Assembly (NCBI GenBank): GCA_016179105.1 | Contig: JACOSB010000056.1 | Span: forward strand, 1 to 64,000 | Length of the DNA stretch: 64,000 nucleotides | Origin: Candidatus Acetothermia bacterium | Lineage (GTDB): Bacteria > Bipolaricaulota > Bipolaricaulia > RBG-16-55-9 > DRXL01 | Reading direction: 5' to 3' | Part shown: in pieces, positions 24,725-33,176 of the stretch | Layout of the letters: each line of letters begins with the position of its first letter | How positions within the stretch are numbered: the first letter of the stretch is position 1 | Notes under the pieces: generated by a model | Databases searched by the model: none | What the model was told of the DNA's origin: nothing | What the model saw: only the letters and a program-made list of their open reading frames with translations | Position numbers and translations under genes: made by a program

Positions 24725-25376
24725 TCAGCGGCTCTCGCCGGTAGCGCCCCGTCTTCGCTCAGAGACATAGCACTCCACTGTGTCCTTGGCGATCACTTCG
24801 TAGAGGCGCGCCAGTTTGTCATCTGGGGTCTTACGTAAAATGCGACCCAACCGTTGGACATACTCTCGTTGACTGGCCGTACCGCTCAAGATGATCCCCA
24901 CGTTCGCTTCGGGGACGTCGATGCCCTCATCTAATACATGAGAAGTTACGAGCATCGCGTATTCGCCCGTCCGGAATTTTTGCAAGACGGCGGTGCGCTC
25001 TTTGGTCTTGGTCTGATGGGTGATCGCCGGGATCAAAAATTTTTGCGAGATCTGATAAGCGAACTCGTTGTTGGCTGTGAAAATCAAGACGCGGGATCGA
25101 GTCTCGGCTACAAAATGCTGCTTGAGCAGGTGATCCAGGGCGAGCAACTTTCTCTGCCAAGGTGGGGACGACCACGAGCGTGCTGACTTGAGTCGATGCG
25201 ATGGCCCGCAAAGCTAAATACGTTTTCCCCGCGCCGGTGGGCAAGACGATCGTGCCTTTGCGTCCCTGCTGGAGCCAAGCAGAGAGTGCTTCTACTTGAT
25301 AGGGACGGGGCTCGATCTCCAGCGCGCTGTGGAGTTTTAGCCGACGGAAAGCGCGGGCACCGTCTTCTGCTTCCAT
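24725..25376 (-). pseudogene. Internally deleted, frameshifted XPB-type helicase
   Basis: Two frames make up one SF2 helicase of the XPB/Ssl2 type. The first (25376 to about 25150) holds RPYQVEALSAWLQQ, the Walker A motif VLPTGAGKTYLALRAIA and VVVPT. The second (25147 to 24725) holds VLIFTANNEFAYQISQK, VTSHVLDEGIDVPEANVGII and REYVQRLGRILR (motifs IV-VI). The segment between them, with the DEAD/DEVH box and motif III (about 200 residues), is missing and the frame changes at the join near 25150. XPB unwinds DNA for repair together with Bax1. Here both partners are broken. Confidence 0.85.
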
Positions 25377-25421
25377 GATGTCAAAGCCGGGTTCCCAGCG
25401 ATATCACAGAGATTTTTTCAC

Positions 25422-25524
25422 TGTAAGGGCGAGGTAACCTCACCCCTACACGAATGATTTTCTTGGCGACCTTGGCATCTTGGCGGTTGGATTGGTTTTC
25501 TCCGTGCTCTCTGTGTATTCTTAG
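25422..25524. repeat. Cluster of three dispersed repeat units
   Basis: 25422-25450 is a GTAAGGGC...CACCCCTAC palindrome. 25460-25488 is an inverted copy of the GCCAAG unit seen at 10371. 25500-25524 is half of a CTCTGTG element (GCTCTCTGTGTATTC). The cluster lies between the helicase remnant and the next gene and points to repeated insertion. Confidence 0.6.
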
Positions 25525-25529
25525 GCATT

Positions 25530-26093
25530 CTAAACAAAATCGACGATGAAGTCCAAATAACCGGTAGGCCCTTCGAGGGAATGATGCAGCTTCACCGAGC
25601 GTAGCACATATTTGAGACAACTGAGCACTGCTCCTTGGTTGTATTCCACGGTGCTCAGAGTGAACTGCAAATATTGTTGAATCCGCCGGCGCAGGCCGCC
25701 TGCATAGGGCGTCGCCGGATCGCGCAGCAGCCCCTGAAGCACCTGGATGACATCGCGGTCTGTGAGCTGCGGCTGCTCCCGGTAATAGGCACTGATGGCC
25801 GATTCGATGCTCATCAATAATGAGTAGTATTCTTCTTCCTGGCCGGCGACATCTACCTTCGTCTTCGCGCCGACCAAGAGCTCACGTAAGTCTCGCAGCT
25901 CATGCTCAAACCCCGGTCCCTCCAGAGTCTGCATATGGAGAACAGTCTTTCCTTGGCGCTCGCTAAAGCTCAACGCGAGCTGGATGGTTTCCTCTTCCAC
26001 AGACTTCCTGCGTAGGGGCAGCCACGCCCCTCGCTTTGTCGGGGCGTAGGAAAGCGCTTCCAGTTTCGTCTTGAGCTCTGCGTCTACGGGCAT
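25530..26093 (-). CDS. Conserved-looking hypothetical protein, repeat inside frame
   Basis: A 187-residue soluble, mostly helical protein. The C-terminal half has a distinctive set of motifs: QLTDRDVIQVLQGLLRDP, LKYVLRSVKLHH and GPTGYLDFIVDFV. I do not recognise a named family. A GTAGGGGC palindrome (26011-26034) lies inside the reading frame and encodes RGAWLPLRR near residues 20-28, so it must have been inserted in frame or the true start is downstream. It is upstream of, and in the same direction as, the XPB/Bax1 remnants, so it may once have belonged to that repair cluster. Confidence 0.6.
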   Translation of the reverse strand: MPVDAELKTKLEALSYAPTKRGAWLPLRRKSVEEETIQLALSFSERQGKTVLHMQTLEGPGFEHELRDLRELLVGAKTKVDVAGQEEEYYSLLMSIESAISAYYREQPQLTDRDVIQVLQGLLRDPATPYAGGLRRRIQQYLQFTLSTVEYNQGAVLSCLKYVLRSVKLHHSLEGPTGYLDFIVDFV

Positions 26094-26202
26094 GGTTTTT
26101 CCCTTATGCTGCGGCGGACCCTTGCCCTGGATCAGCCAGCGTATCTACGATACGTGGTCGGTGCTCCGGGAGCAAGCCAAAACCAAGATGAAACAGCTCT
26201 GC

Positions 26203-28941
26203 TCAAAACGCCTCGCTGCCCACACCAGCATAGAGGACCGGACTAGACGCACCTATCCCGTACGCAAGACCGAGGCGCACATTTATGGGAACAGCATAGC
26301 CAACGACGAAAGAGAAGTTGAGCTCGCCGCCCACGCTGATCTTCCACGGAGCTGATATTAACTTGGCACCCGCTGCGCCCACATCAGCAAACAACGCGCC
26401 GTGCACATCGTCAACAAAGAAAGGCCAAAGCCCGATGCCACGCTCGATCGAGAGAATTGGGAAACGATATTCTGCCTTGCCGATGAACGCTTGCGCCCCA
26501 GAAAACTCGCCGAGCTTAAAACCTCTGAGCGCAAATCTGCCTTCCTCACCTCCGATCTCGAAAGCGGTTACTTTATCGCTCAATCCCAGGGCAGAGCGAA
26601 CTGAGATCGAGTGCGCCGCTTCCAATGGCAATCGAAGCACATCTCGGAATTCTAGTGTCAGTTGGTTGTGCCAGTAAACATCCCCGGTGCTCGTCGCGGT
26701 CGCGGCTCCGAGAAAAATTTTCCATTCGTTCTGCCACAAGTCAAACCCGGAGCGATGCGCCCAACTTAATTCAGAACCCACGCGATGTGTGATCCGATCG
26801 ACCTCAGACCGATGATAAGCGAAGGTTAAACCGATTTGATTTTGCAATGAGTTCACAAACGGCAGCACGATCGACGCACTCTGGAAAGATTCTTGCAAAG
26901 GCTTACCCAGCTCGCGCAAATTTTTCTCTAACTCAAATGAGAGTATCGGAAGCGTCTGATGGTTTTGATAACTGAAATGATAGAAGGGCAAGAGCGCCTT
27001 CCAGTCAAAGCCAAAGCTAAATGCGTACTGATGCTGGAGCAGCGCGTCTTGCCCAAAGGTCCAAAAGCCAAATTGAGTTTGGTTCATCACGGGCAACCAG
27101 AATTTTGGTGAGAGTGAAAGCCTTGCGTCATAGGGATGAATTGGATAACTCGTCTGCGGAAAGCCGTTCCATGAGGGGAATGTGTCTTTTACGTTCTCGG
27201 CGGGTTTCCATGACTCCGAATCATAGGCCATCGTGTGTACGCCGTATCCGTCGGCGCCATACTCGACGAAAGCGATCGTTTTGCCATCGGGCGAGACGTT
27301 GGGCTGAAACGCTCCCGTGAGCACATTGGACACGCGCTGCAGCGTCTCATCCGAGACTTGATACGCATAAAGATTGTACACGCCACTACGATCAGAACTG
27401 AAAAGAACGAAGTTCCCATCGCGCGACCACGTGGGGTCCAGATCAACGAACTTGTCGAGCGTGAGCGCGGTAAGCTCCCCACCGTTGCTGCTCATCAAAT
27501 AAATATCTTGATAGCCGCCGCGTCGCCAGATCGAGAGCGCGATCTGTTGACCATCGGGCGAGATCGCGAACGAATGGATGAAGTAGTCATTGAGCCCAAA
27601 CTCTTTGAGCGGAACGATGTGGTTCGTGCGTCGGTCCAAGATCGCGAGCATCGGTCCGTCATCGCCCCACCGATATTTTCCCAGCAAGATGCGTTGCCCA
27701 TCGGGAAAGAACTCCGCCTTGTAGACGCGCTCTCCGCGGGTGAGTCTCGTCTCTTGCTTCATTGAAATATCATACAGATAGAGATCGCCCATCAAGACCG
27801 TCTTTTCATTGGATTTGTATTTCTCCAGATCAATCTTGGTGTACAGAATTTGTGTTCCGTCGGGTGACCAACTCGCGTTGCTTCCTCGCGCGAGCCTCGG
27901 ATGATCGCTTTGCCCATCTGAAGAGACGGTGCGCAAACCGCCCACGCGCGATGCATCGCGATGTGCATACATAATTTGCTTCCCATCAGGAGACCACCGA
28001 GGCTGATCGCTCCAATAGCCAAGCTTTGTGAGAAGCTGACTCGATGTGACACCTTCAGTTCGGATATTTTCGATCTGCTCAGGAAATTGCTCGGCGCACC
28101 ATTTCTGAAAGTTTTGATAAATCTCATTGACTGAAAGCCTAGTGATGCGCTTCAAGGTTTTTTCGAGATCAATTAACGCAAATAAATCACTCCCAAGCTG
28201 TTGGTCAATCTTCTTAATAGTCTCATTCCCGAAGCGCTCTTCTAAATAGCGCACGAACCAGGGCCCGATGTCGTGCCAGAGCATCGACGGCAGCATCCAT
28301 TCACGGCGCGAATATAGAGAAACCATTTGATCCAAACGAGGAAATTTTTTCTCAAGGGCCATCGTGCGTAAATACATCGCATCTCGAGCATTGTTCGCGC
28401 GAGACTCTCCCAAATGTTTATATTTTTCGTATGCTGCAATGCCTTCGACAAAAATCTGTGGCTTCCAGTTGGGCATGACCATGCGCCCAAAGATATTGCG
28501 TAGAGCTGCCGTGCTCCCATGAACTCCGTCAATGTCTACGATATAAGTATATTCGTGAAAGATGGCCATCTGCATCCAGCTCGCTAAGCGCGGGTTGGCC
28601 CAATCAGCTATATTTGCCGAAGAAACGTAGAGAACGATCTTGTTGCTTATCGGATCAGCATAACTATTAGCGAAATCGGTCGCATCGGCGATTACTATCT
28701 CAGTCTTATCGGGAGGAGCGTAGCCGAACTCGGCGCTCAAAGTTTTATAAGAATCTTCAGCTTCGACGGCTGCTTCTTGCGCCAGGCCGTCGAGCCCTTC
28801 GTGAAAATTTATGCGAAAGTGCGGCGTCTCGATTGTTTGCCATTTGAGGGTTGGATCGAGCTCGACTTGAGGTTGCGCAAACGTATCAAAAGACAAAATG
28901 CTTGCGATTAATAGCCAACCTAAAAACAGAAGACGAATCAT
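26203..28941 (-). CDS. Gluzincin-like / TolB propeller / beta-barrel protein, inactive paralogue
   Basis: A 912-residue envelope protein in three parts. After the signal peptide (LFLGWLLIASILSFDTFA), residues about 30-290 form a gluzincin-type peptidase domain. Its zinc motif reads HEYTY (His129, Glu130, Tyr133), so the second His ligand is lost, although the downstream Glu166 in FVEGIAAYEKY remains. Residues about 315-600 are a TolB/WD40-like propeller with repeated WSPDGKQI, PDGQRILL and SPDGKTIAF strands. Residues about 640-912 are a surface-antigen-like barrel (ALRGFKLGEF, EYRFPILSIERGIGLWPFFV) ending in Phe, as for BamA-folded outer-membrane proteins. Paralogue of the gene at 30306. Probably binds rather than cuts. 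Confidence 0.8.
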   Translation of the reverse strand: MIRLLFLGWLLIASILSFDTFAQPQVELDPTLKWQTIETPHFRINFHEGLDGLAQEAAVEAEDSYKTLSAEFGYAPPDKTEIVIADATDFANSYADPISNKIVLYVSSANIADWANPRLASWMQMAIFHEYTYIVDIDGVHGSTAALRNIFGRMVMPNWKPQIFVEGIAAYEKYKHLGESRANNARDAMYLRTMALEKKFPRLDQMVSLYSRREWMLPSMLWHDIGPWFVRYLEERFGNETIKKIDQQLGSDLFALIDLEKTLKRITRLSVNEIYQNFQKWCAEQFPEQIENIRTEGVTSSQLLTKLGYWSDQPRWSPDGKQIMYAHRDASRVGGLRTVSSDGQSDHPRLARGSNASWSPDGTQILYTKIDLEKYKSNEKTVLMGDLYLYDISMKQETRLTRGERVYKAEFFPDGQRILLGKYRWGDDGPMLAILDRRTNHIVPLKEFGLNDYFIHSFAISPDGQQIALSIWRRGGYQDIYLMSSNGGELTALTLDKFVDLDPTWSRDGNFVLFSSDRSGVYNLYAYQVSDETLQRVSNVLTGAFQPNVSPDGKTIAFVEYGADGYGVHTMAYDSESWKPAENVKDTFPSWNGFPQTSYPIHPYDARLSLSPKFWLPVMNQTQFGFWTFGQDALLQHQYAFSFGFDWKALLPFYHFSYQNHQTLPILSFELEKNLRELGKPLQESFQSASIVLPFVNSLQNQIGLTFAYHRSEVDRITHRVGSELSWAHRSGFDLWQNEWKIFLGAATATSTGDVYWHNQLTLEFRDVLRLPLEAAHSISVRSALGLSDKVTAFEIGGEEGRFALRGFKLGEFSGAQAFIGKAEYRFPILSIERGIGLWPFFVDDVHGALFADVGAAGAKLISAPWKISVGGELNFSFVVGYAVPINVRLGLAYGIGASSPVLYAGVGSEAF

Positions 28942-28959
28942 CAGGGCTCCCTAAGCTTT

Positions 28960-29075
28960 CGCGCAGCGGCTAAAGCCGCGCGCTGGGCATGGCGAAGCCC
29001 GCCTACGCGGACTGGTTGAAGCCTCCATAGGGAGGCTTTGTAATTTCCAGCCGGTGGCTTCAGCCACTCGGCTAC
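28960..29075. repeat. Hairpin-rich intergenic repeat
   Basis: Three successive inverted repeats: CAGCGGCTAAAGCCGCG, AAGCCTCCATAGGGAGGCTT and CGGTGGCTTCAGCCACTCGG. The middle one is a strong hairpin and could terminate transcription of the hydrolase gene from the right. No gene is present in this 270-base gap. Confidence 0.55.
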
Positions 29076-29213
29076 TTAAAAATCGGTTACCCATAATTTC
29101 AGTCAAAACGATTAGTCACTTAGTGATATTTAGTATTCTCGATAACCTCTCATCACGCACAGCATTGTAGCGCCTGAGGCCGGGGGCTAGTCAAGCTCTT
29201 TGCCCGGGGATCA

Positions 29214-30191
29214 TCACTCTTTTGTCATCAAGTCAATCAACGTTGAATACACGCTCTCCTTCAGGTCTTTCAATCGCTCCGGCGTGATGAAGTCGTGATT
29301 GAGCTGAAGCGTTTGTTCAAATTGATACGTTTGCACTGGCGAGTGACCGTATTTCTTCCATAGATTGACGAACTTATTCACTTCATCGTTGTTGATCGCG
29401 TTATCGTTCGCATTCGTGATGACCAGAATATGAGCCGCAGAGGGAATTGCTTTACGTGCTTGGGTTTGTACGACTAAGCCCAAACGCAAGATCTCACCGG
29501 CTGCGCGTGTGGAGTACCGCGGATACGAGTAAAGAGAAACACCCGGATTTTGCTCGCGGGTCTTCGGGTTCCACCACTCAAAAGAATTCGGCGCCGTCAG
29601 CAACCAATGCGTCATGGCCGTGGTGAGCGGGCTGGGTATATAGCTAACCCCGACGAAGGGAGCCATCGCCACGGCCAACTCCACATCAGAGCGATACTGC
29701 GCTAGCCATAATGCCATGGTCCCCCCGCCCGAGAGCCCGGCGACCGTCACGCGTTCGCCCAACCCACGAGCTAGGTCCATCATCTCGTTGGCAAACGTGA
29801 CCATCTCTTCAGCGGTGGTTTTCTCCAGTTCTACCGAGAGCCTGTCGCGTGGGCCATGATGCGGAAGCCGTGGAATCAAGACATTGTAGCCGCGCTCATA
29901 AAATTTTTCGCCCAGTTGCCTAAACTGTTCTGGGCAACTGGTGTAACCATGCAGAAAGACGATCACGTGCTTCGCGCGCTGGCCGTGAGTGAGCAATTTC
30001 GTGAAGCAGACGGGGTTGAGGTCTCCGCGAGCTTGCTCTTGGGTTTGAATGTTTTGAATGCGAGCGAGCGCTTCTTCATAGCTGCTCACCGGAGCGGGAG
30101 CCGTTGAGTTGACGGGCTTGACCGGTGCCAAAAAAAAGAAGCCGACGAGCGACATCACAATGGCCAAACCGATCGAGAAGGCGTTCATCAT
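29214..30191 (-). CDS. Membrane-anchored alpha/beta hydrolase
   Basis: Protein of about 325 residues with an N-terminal membrane helix (FSIGLAIVMSLVGFFFLAPV) and an esterase/lipase fold. The oxyanion strand VIVFLHGYTSCPEQF, nucleophile GLSGGGTMALW (Ser), acid in ITNANDNAINNDE and catalytic His in LQLNHDFITPE are in order. It probably hydrolyses a carboxylic ester or lysolipid at the periplasmic face of the inner membrane. Two tandem ATG codons (30191, 30188) follow an AAGAGAG ribosome site; the longer upstream frame is unlikely. The substrate is unknown. Confidence 0.82.
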   Translation of the reverse strand: MMNAFSIGLAIVMSLVGFFFLAPVKPVNSTAPAPVSSYEEALARIQNIQTQEQARGDLNPVCFTKLLTHGQRAKHVIVFLHGYTSCPEQFRQLGEKFYERGYNVLIPRLPHHGPRDRLSVELEKTTAEEMVTFANEMMDLARGLGERVTVAGLSGGGTMALWLAQYRSDVELAVAMAPFVGVSYIPSPLTTAMTHWLLTAPNSFEWWNPKTREQNPGVSLYSYPRYSTRAAGEILRLGLVVQTQARKAIPSAAHILVITNANDNAINNDEVNKFVNLWKKYGHSPVQTYQFEQTLQLNHDFITPERLKDLKESVYSTLIDLMTKE

Positions 30192-30239
30192 TTCTCTCTT
30201 GAGGGGATCATACCCTGCGAGCGGCACCCATCACAAGGA

Positions 30240-30267
30240 GTAGGGGCGGTTCGCGAACCGCCCCTAC
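30240..30267. repeat. 28-bp perfect palindrome, GTAGGGGC family
   Basis: Arms GTAGGGGCGGTTCG and CGAACCGCCCCTAC form a perfect palindrome between two convergently spaced genes on the same strand. It is the best-preserved member of the dispersed family in this window. Confidence 0.85.
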
Positions 30268-30305
30268 GAGCGTCACCTATGTCTAGACTCAGAATCCAGA
30301 TTTCT

Positions 30306-33110
30306 CTAGAACGAAGTCCCGATGTCAGCATAGACCATCGGTGCTTTCTCACCCAGCCCTTGCGCGATGCCCAGTCGAAAGGCCATTTGATTGAAGTAAC
30401 CCAACACAGTCGTCAAGCGCAGCTCAGCGCCGAAGCTGGTCTTCGTTTGACTCAGGTCGAGTTTATCTCCCGCCAAGCCCGCATCGACAAACACCCGTGC
30501 GAATAAGTCATCGAGGAAGATCGGCCAGGTGCCAACGCCTTTGTTGATGTCCAGCAAACGGAAGCGATATTCAAGGCTCGACGCGAGCGCGTACTGCCCC
30601 AAGATCGAGCCCGGCTTAAAGCCACGGAGCAAGAAAGAGCCACTGCTCCCTCCGAGAGAGTACGCGGCTTTCCACTCGCTCATATCTGTCGCGACATCGC
30701 TCCAGCCCACCGCCAGCTTGAACGCAAGGAAGTGGATATCCCCAGTCGGAAGCCTAAAGATATCGCGCCAATCGACGGTGAGCTTGCGCTCAGGCTTCTC
30801 TTGGCCCAAGATCGTCGTCATCGAGCCGGAGATATTTACGTTGAGAATGTCGCGGAAGAGGTCGGCTCCTGTAATAGTCGAGTACGAGTAGCTTGCCGAC
30901 CATGTCTCGGAGTCCTTGGTCTCGGTCACAGTCTCGTCCTTCTCTTTACCCGGTTTCTCAATCACGCGATGGTCTTTTCGATAGCCGATGTTCGCAAATT
31001 GGTTCGTGATGACTCCGAGCTTCAAAGGTACTCCTACCGAGATTCCCTGGTGCTGGCTCATCGCACTCTGCCCCACGCTGATCTCGATATTGAGTGGGAG
31101 CATCGAGTTACTGTAGTTCAGATCGTAGAACGGCTGCTTATGCTTAAAGTCATAGCCAGCCGCGAGCGCGTAGCTGTGCTGTCCGGTCACGTCCTGCCCG
31201 AGCGTAAAGAAACCGATCGAGTCCATGTCGCCAATCGGCACCCAGAAGGTGGGCAAGAGCGAGAGAATCGGATTGTAGCCGTGAATCGGGTAGTCGGTCT
31301 TAGGAAAGCCGTCCCATGCCGGAATTGTCTCTTTGTTCAGCTGCACGGTCTTCCAGTGGCTCGGATCGAAGTTCATCTTGAAGATGTCGTATCCCTCGCC
31401 GCTGTAGCCGGTGTAGACAATTTGTTTTCCATCGGGCGAGACGTCGGGGTCGTACGCGCCCGTGAGCGTGTTCGTGATTTTCGCAAAGGTGCTATCGGCG
31501 ATTTTATAGGCGTAGAGATTCGAGGCGCCCCCGCGATCCGAACTAAAGAGCACATACGCTCCGTCGGGAGACCACGTGGGGTCCAAGTCGACGTCTTTGT
31601 CCTGCGTGACCGGTGTTAAATCTCCGCCGCCCGCGGGCATTAAATAAATATCTTGATAGCCGCCACGTCGCCAGGCCGAGAGCGCCAGTTGTTTCCCATC
31701 GGGAGAAACTTCGAACGAGTAGACGAGAATATCGTTGGTCGGGAACTCTTTCACGGTTTCTATTTTCTTCGTCGCCAGGTCCATCACGGCGATCGCGGTG
31801 CTGCCGTCACGCCCGATGTGCTTGGCAAAATACAGCTTCTGCCCGTCGGGCGAGTATTGGGAAAAATACGCGCGCTGACCGTAGGTGAGTCGCTGCTCTT
31901 TCTTCTTGGTCAGATCATACTCGTAGAGATCGCCCCACACGTAGAACGGTCCGTTGAAGTCCAATTTCTGATAGACGATCTTCTCTTCTTTGGGATGATA
32001 GGCCGGATACTGCATGAACCCGAGGCCCGGGATGATCTCCTGGTCGTGCTGTCCATCGGCATCCATGCGGCGGAAGCCATTACGGCTAGGGTTGGCCGCG
32101 CGATAGAGAATCTCTTTCCCATCGCCGGACCACGCGGGAGAGTTGGTCTGCCAGCCGTAGGTCGTCAGGCGCGTGCCCTCGACCACACCTTCTTTCTTGA
32201 TTTGCTCAAGCTGAGCCTCAAACTGAGCGCGCAGCCAGACATGATAGCCGTCCATGATTTCAGAAAGATTCTTGCCCGTAGCTTTTTTGAGGACTTTCCC
32301 GAAGTCAGCGCCCAGACCGAAGAAGAGCGTCAAGACGCTGTTCCAGAGCTGGCTTGAATTGACGTCGTCGATCTTCTTCATCGTGTCCTTGCCAAAAGTC
32401 TCTTCAAGGTAACGCAAGAACCACGATGCCAAGTTATAGTAGAGCAAGTTAGAAGAAGGCCAGCGGTCGCGGGTATAGCTGGTGATCATGTCGTCGTAGC
32501 TGGGCAAGCGATTCTCCGCTACCAATGTGCGCATGATCATCTCGGTGCGCGCATCATTCAGACGAGACTCGCCCAAGTTCTTGTACTTCTCGTACACCGC
32601 CAGTCCCTCAATAAACGAGACGGGCTTGGCTTGCGGGAGAATAATTCTCCCAAAAATTTTACGGAGAATCGCGTTGATGCCCTGCGCTTCGTCCAAATCA
32701 AAGATGTGAAGCAATTCATGGAAGACAACGACCTTCATCCATGATTCGAGTTTTACGTTGGCCCACTCGGCCAAGCGCGATCCGACCGTCAAGAGATTGA
32801 TCGTGTTATGCGGGAAGGGGTTGGCCGAGCCATTGGAAATATCTATCTCATCATATATGATGATGTTGATCTTGCCCTCGGGAGCTCTGCCGAGTTCTTT
32901 CTTGATGAGCTCATAAGACTCTTCGGCGTACTTAGCCGCTTCTTGGGATAATCCCTCCAAGCCCTGGTGATACGTCACGCTAAAGTGCGGCGTTTCGATC
33001 GTCTTCCACTGGAAGCCCACATCAAAATAGGGCAAGAACTGCGCTGAGCTGGACCAGCTCAGCGCGAGCACAAACGCCAGTGCAATGAAAACTGAGAAGC
33101 GAATACGCAT
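30306..33110 (-). CDS. Gluzincin-like / TolB propeller / beta-barrel outer-membrane protease
   Basis: A 934-residue envelope protein with the same three-part plan as the gene at 26203 but an intact active site: HELLH (His131, Glu132, His135) and the downstream Glu168 in SFIEGLAVYEKY. A signal peptide (ALAFVLALSWSSSAQF) precedes it. The propeller (about 315-600) has repeats PAWSGDGKEI, SPDGQKLYF and PDVSPDGKQIVY. The barrel (about 650-934) includes LLRGFKPGSILGQYALASSL and ends in ...YADIGTSF, with the C-terminal Phe that directs Bam-dependent insertion. It probably exposes or secretes a metallopeptidase at the outer membrane. Good Shine-Dalgarno AGGAGG precedes ATG 33110. Confidence 0.85.
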   Translation of the reverse strand: MRIRFSVFIALAFVLALSWSSSAQFLPYFDVGFQWKTIETPHFSVTYHQGLEGLSQEAAKYAEESYELIKKELGRAPEGKINIIIYDEIDISNGSANPFPHNTINLLTVGSRLAEWANVKLESWMKVVVFHELLHIFDLDEAQGINAILRKIFGRIILPQAKPVSFIEGLAVYEKYKNLGESRLNDARTEMIMRTLVAENRLPSYDDMITSYTRDRWPSSNLLYYNLASWFLRYLEETFGKDTMKKIDDVNSSQLWNSVLTLFFGLGADFGKVLKKATGKNLSEIMDGYHVWLRAQFEAQLEQIKKEGVVEGTRLTTYGWQTNSPAWSGDGKEILYRAANPSRNGFRRMDADGQHDQEIIPGLGFMQYPAYHPKEEKIVYQKLDFNGPFYVWGDLYEYDLTKKKEQRLTYGQRAYFSQYSPDGQKLYFAKHIGRDGSTAIAVMDLATKKIETVKEFPTNDILVYSFEVSPDGKQLALSAWRRGGYQDIYLMPAGGGDLTPVTQDKDVDLDPTWSPDGAYVLFSSDRGGASNLYAYKIADSTFAKITNTLTGAYDPDVSPDGKQIVYTGYSGEGYDIFKMNFDPSHWKTVQLNKETIPAWDGFPKTDYPIHGYNPILSLLPTFWVPIGDMDSIGFFTLGQDVTGQHSYALAAGYDFKHKQPFYDLNYSNSMLPLNIEISVGQSAMSQHQGISVGVPLKLGVITNQFANIGYRKDHRVIEKPGKEKDETVTETKDSETWSASYSYSTITGADLFRDILNVNISGSMTTILGQEKPERKLTVDWRDIFRLPTGDIHFLAFKLAVGWSDVATDMSEWKAAYSLGGSSGSFLLRGFKPGSILGQYALASSLEYRFRLLDINKGVGTWPIFLDDLFARVFVDAGLAGDKLDLSQTKTSFGAELRLTTVLGYFNQMAFRLGIAQGLGEKAPMVYADIGTSF

Positions 33111-33132
33111 TCATATCCTCCTCTTGTATCCC

Positions 33133-33158
33133 AAACAAGGGGCTTAAGCCCCTTGTTT
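33133..33158 (-). terminator. Perfect 26-bp palindrome after the barrel protein gene
   Basis: Arms AAACAAGGGGCTT and AAGCCCCTTGTTT lie between two genes on the minus strand. The hairpin could terminate or attenuate readthrough from 33177 into 30306. The T tract after it is short, so termination may be partial. Confidence 0.45.
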
Positions 33159-33176
33159 CCAGGTTTTGAAACAATC

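Noticed and set aside
27235-27765. Long plus-strand frames antisense to the propeller proteins (also 30732-31619, 31653-32357)
   Set aside because: They mirror codon bias of the minus-strand genes, have no ribosome sites and no recognisable domains.
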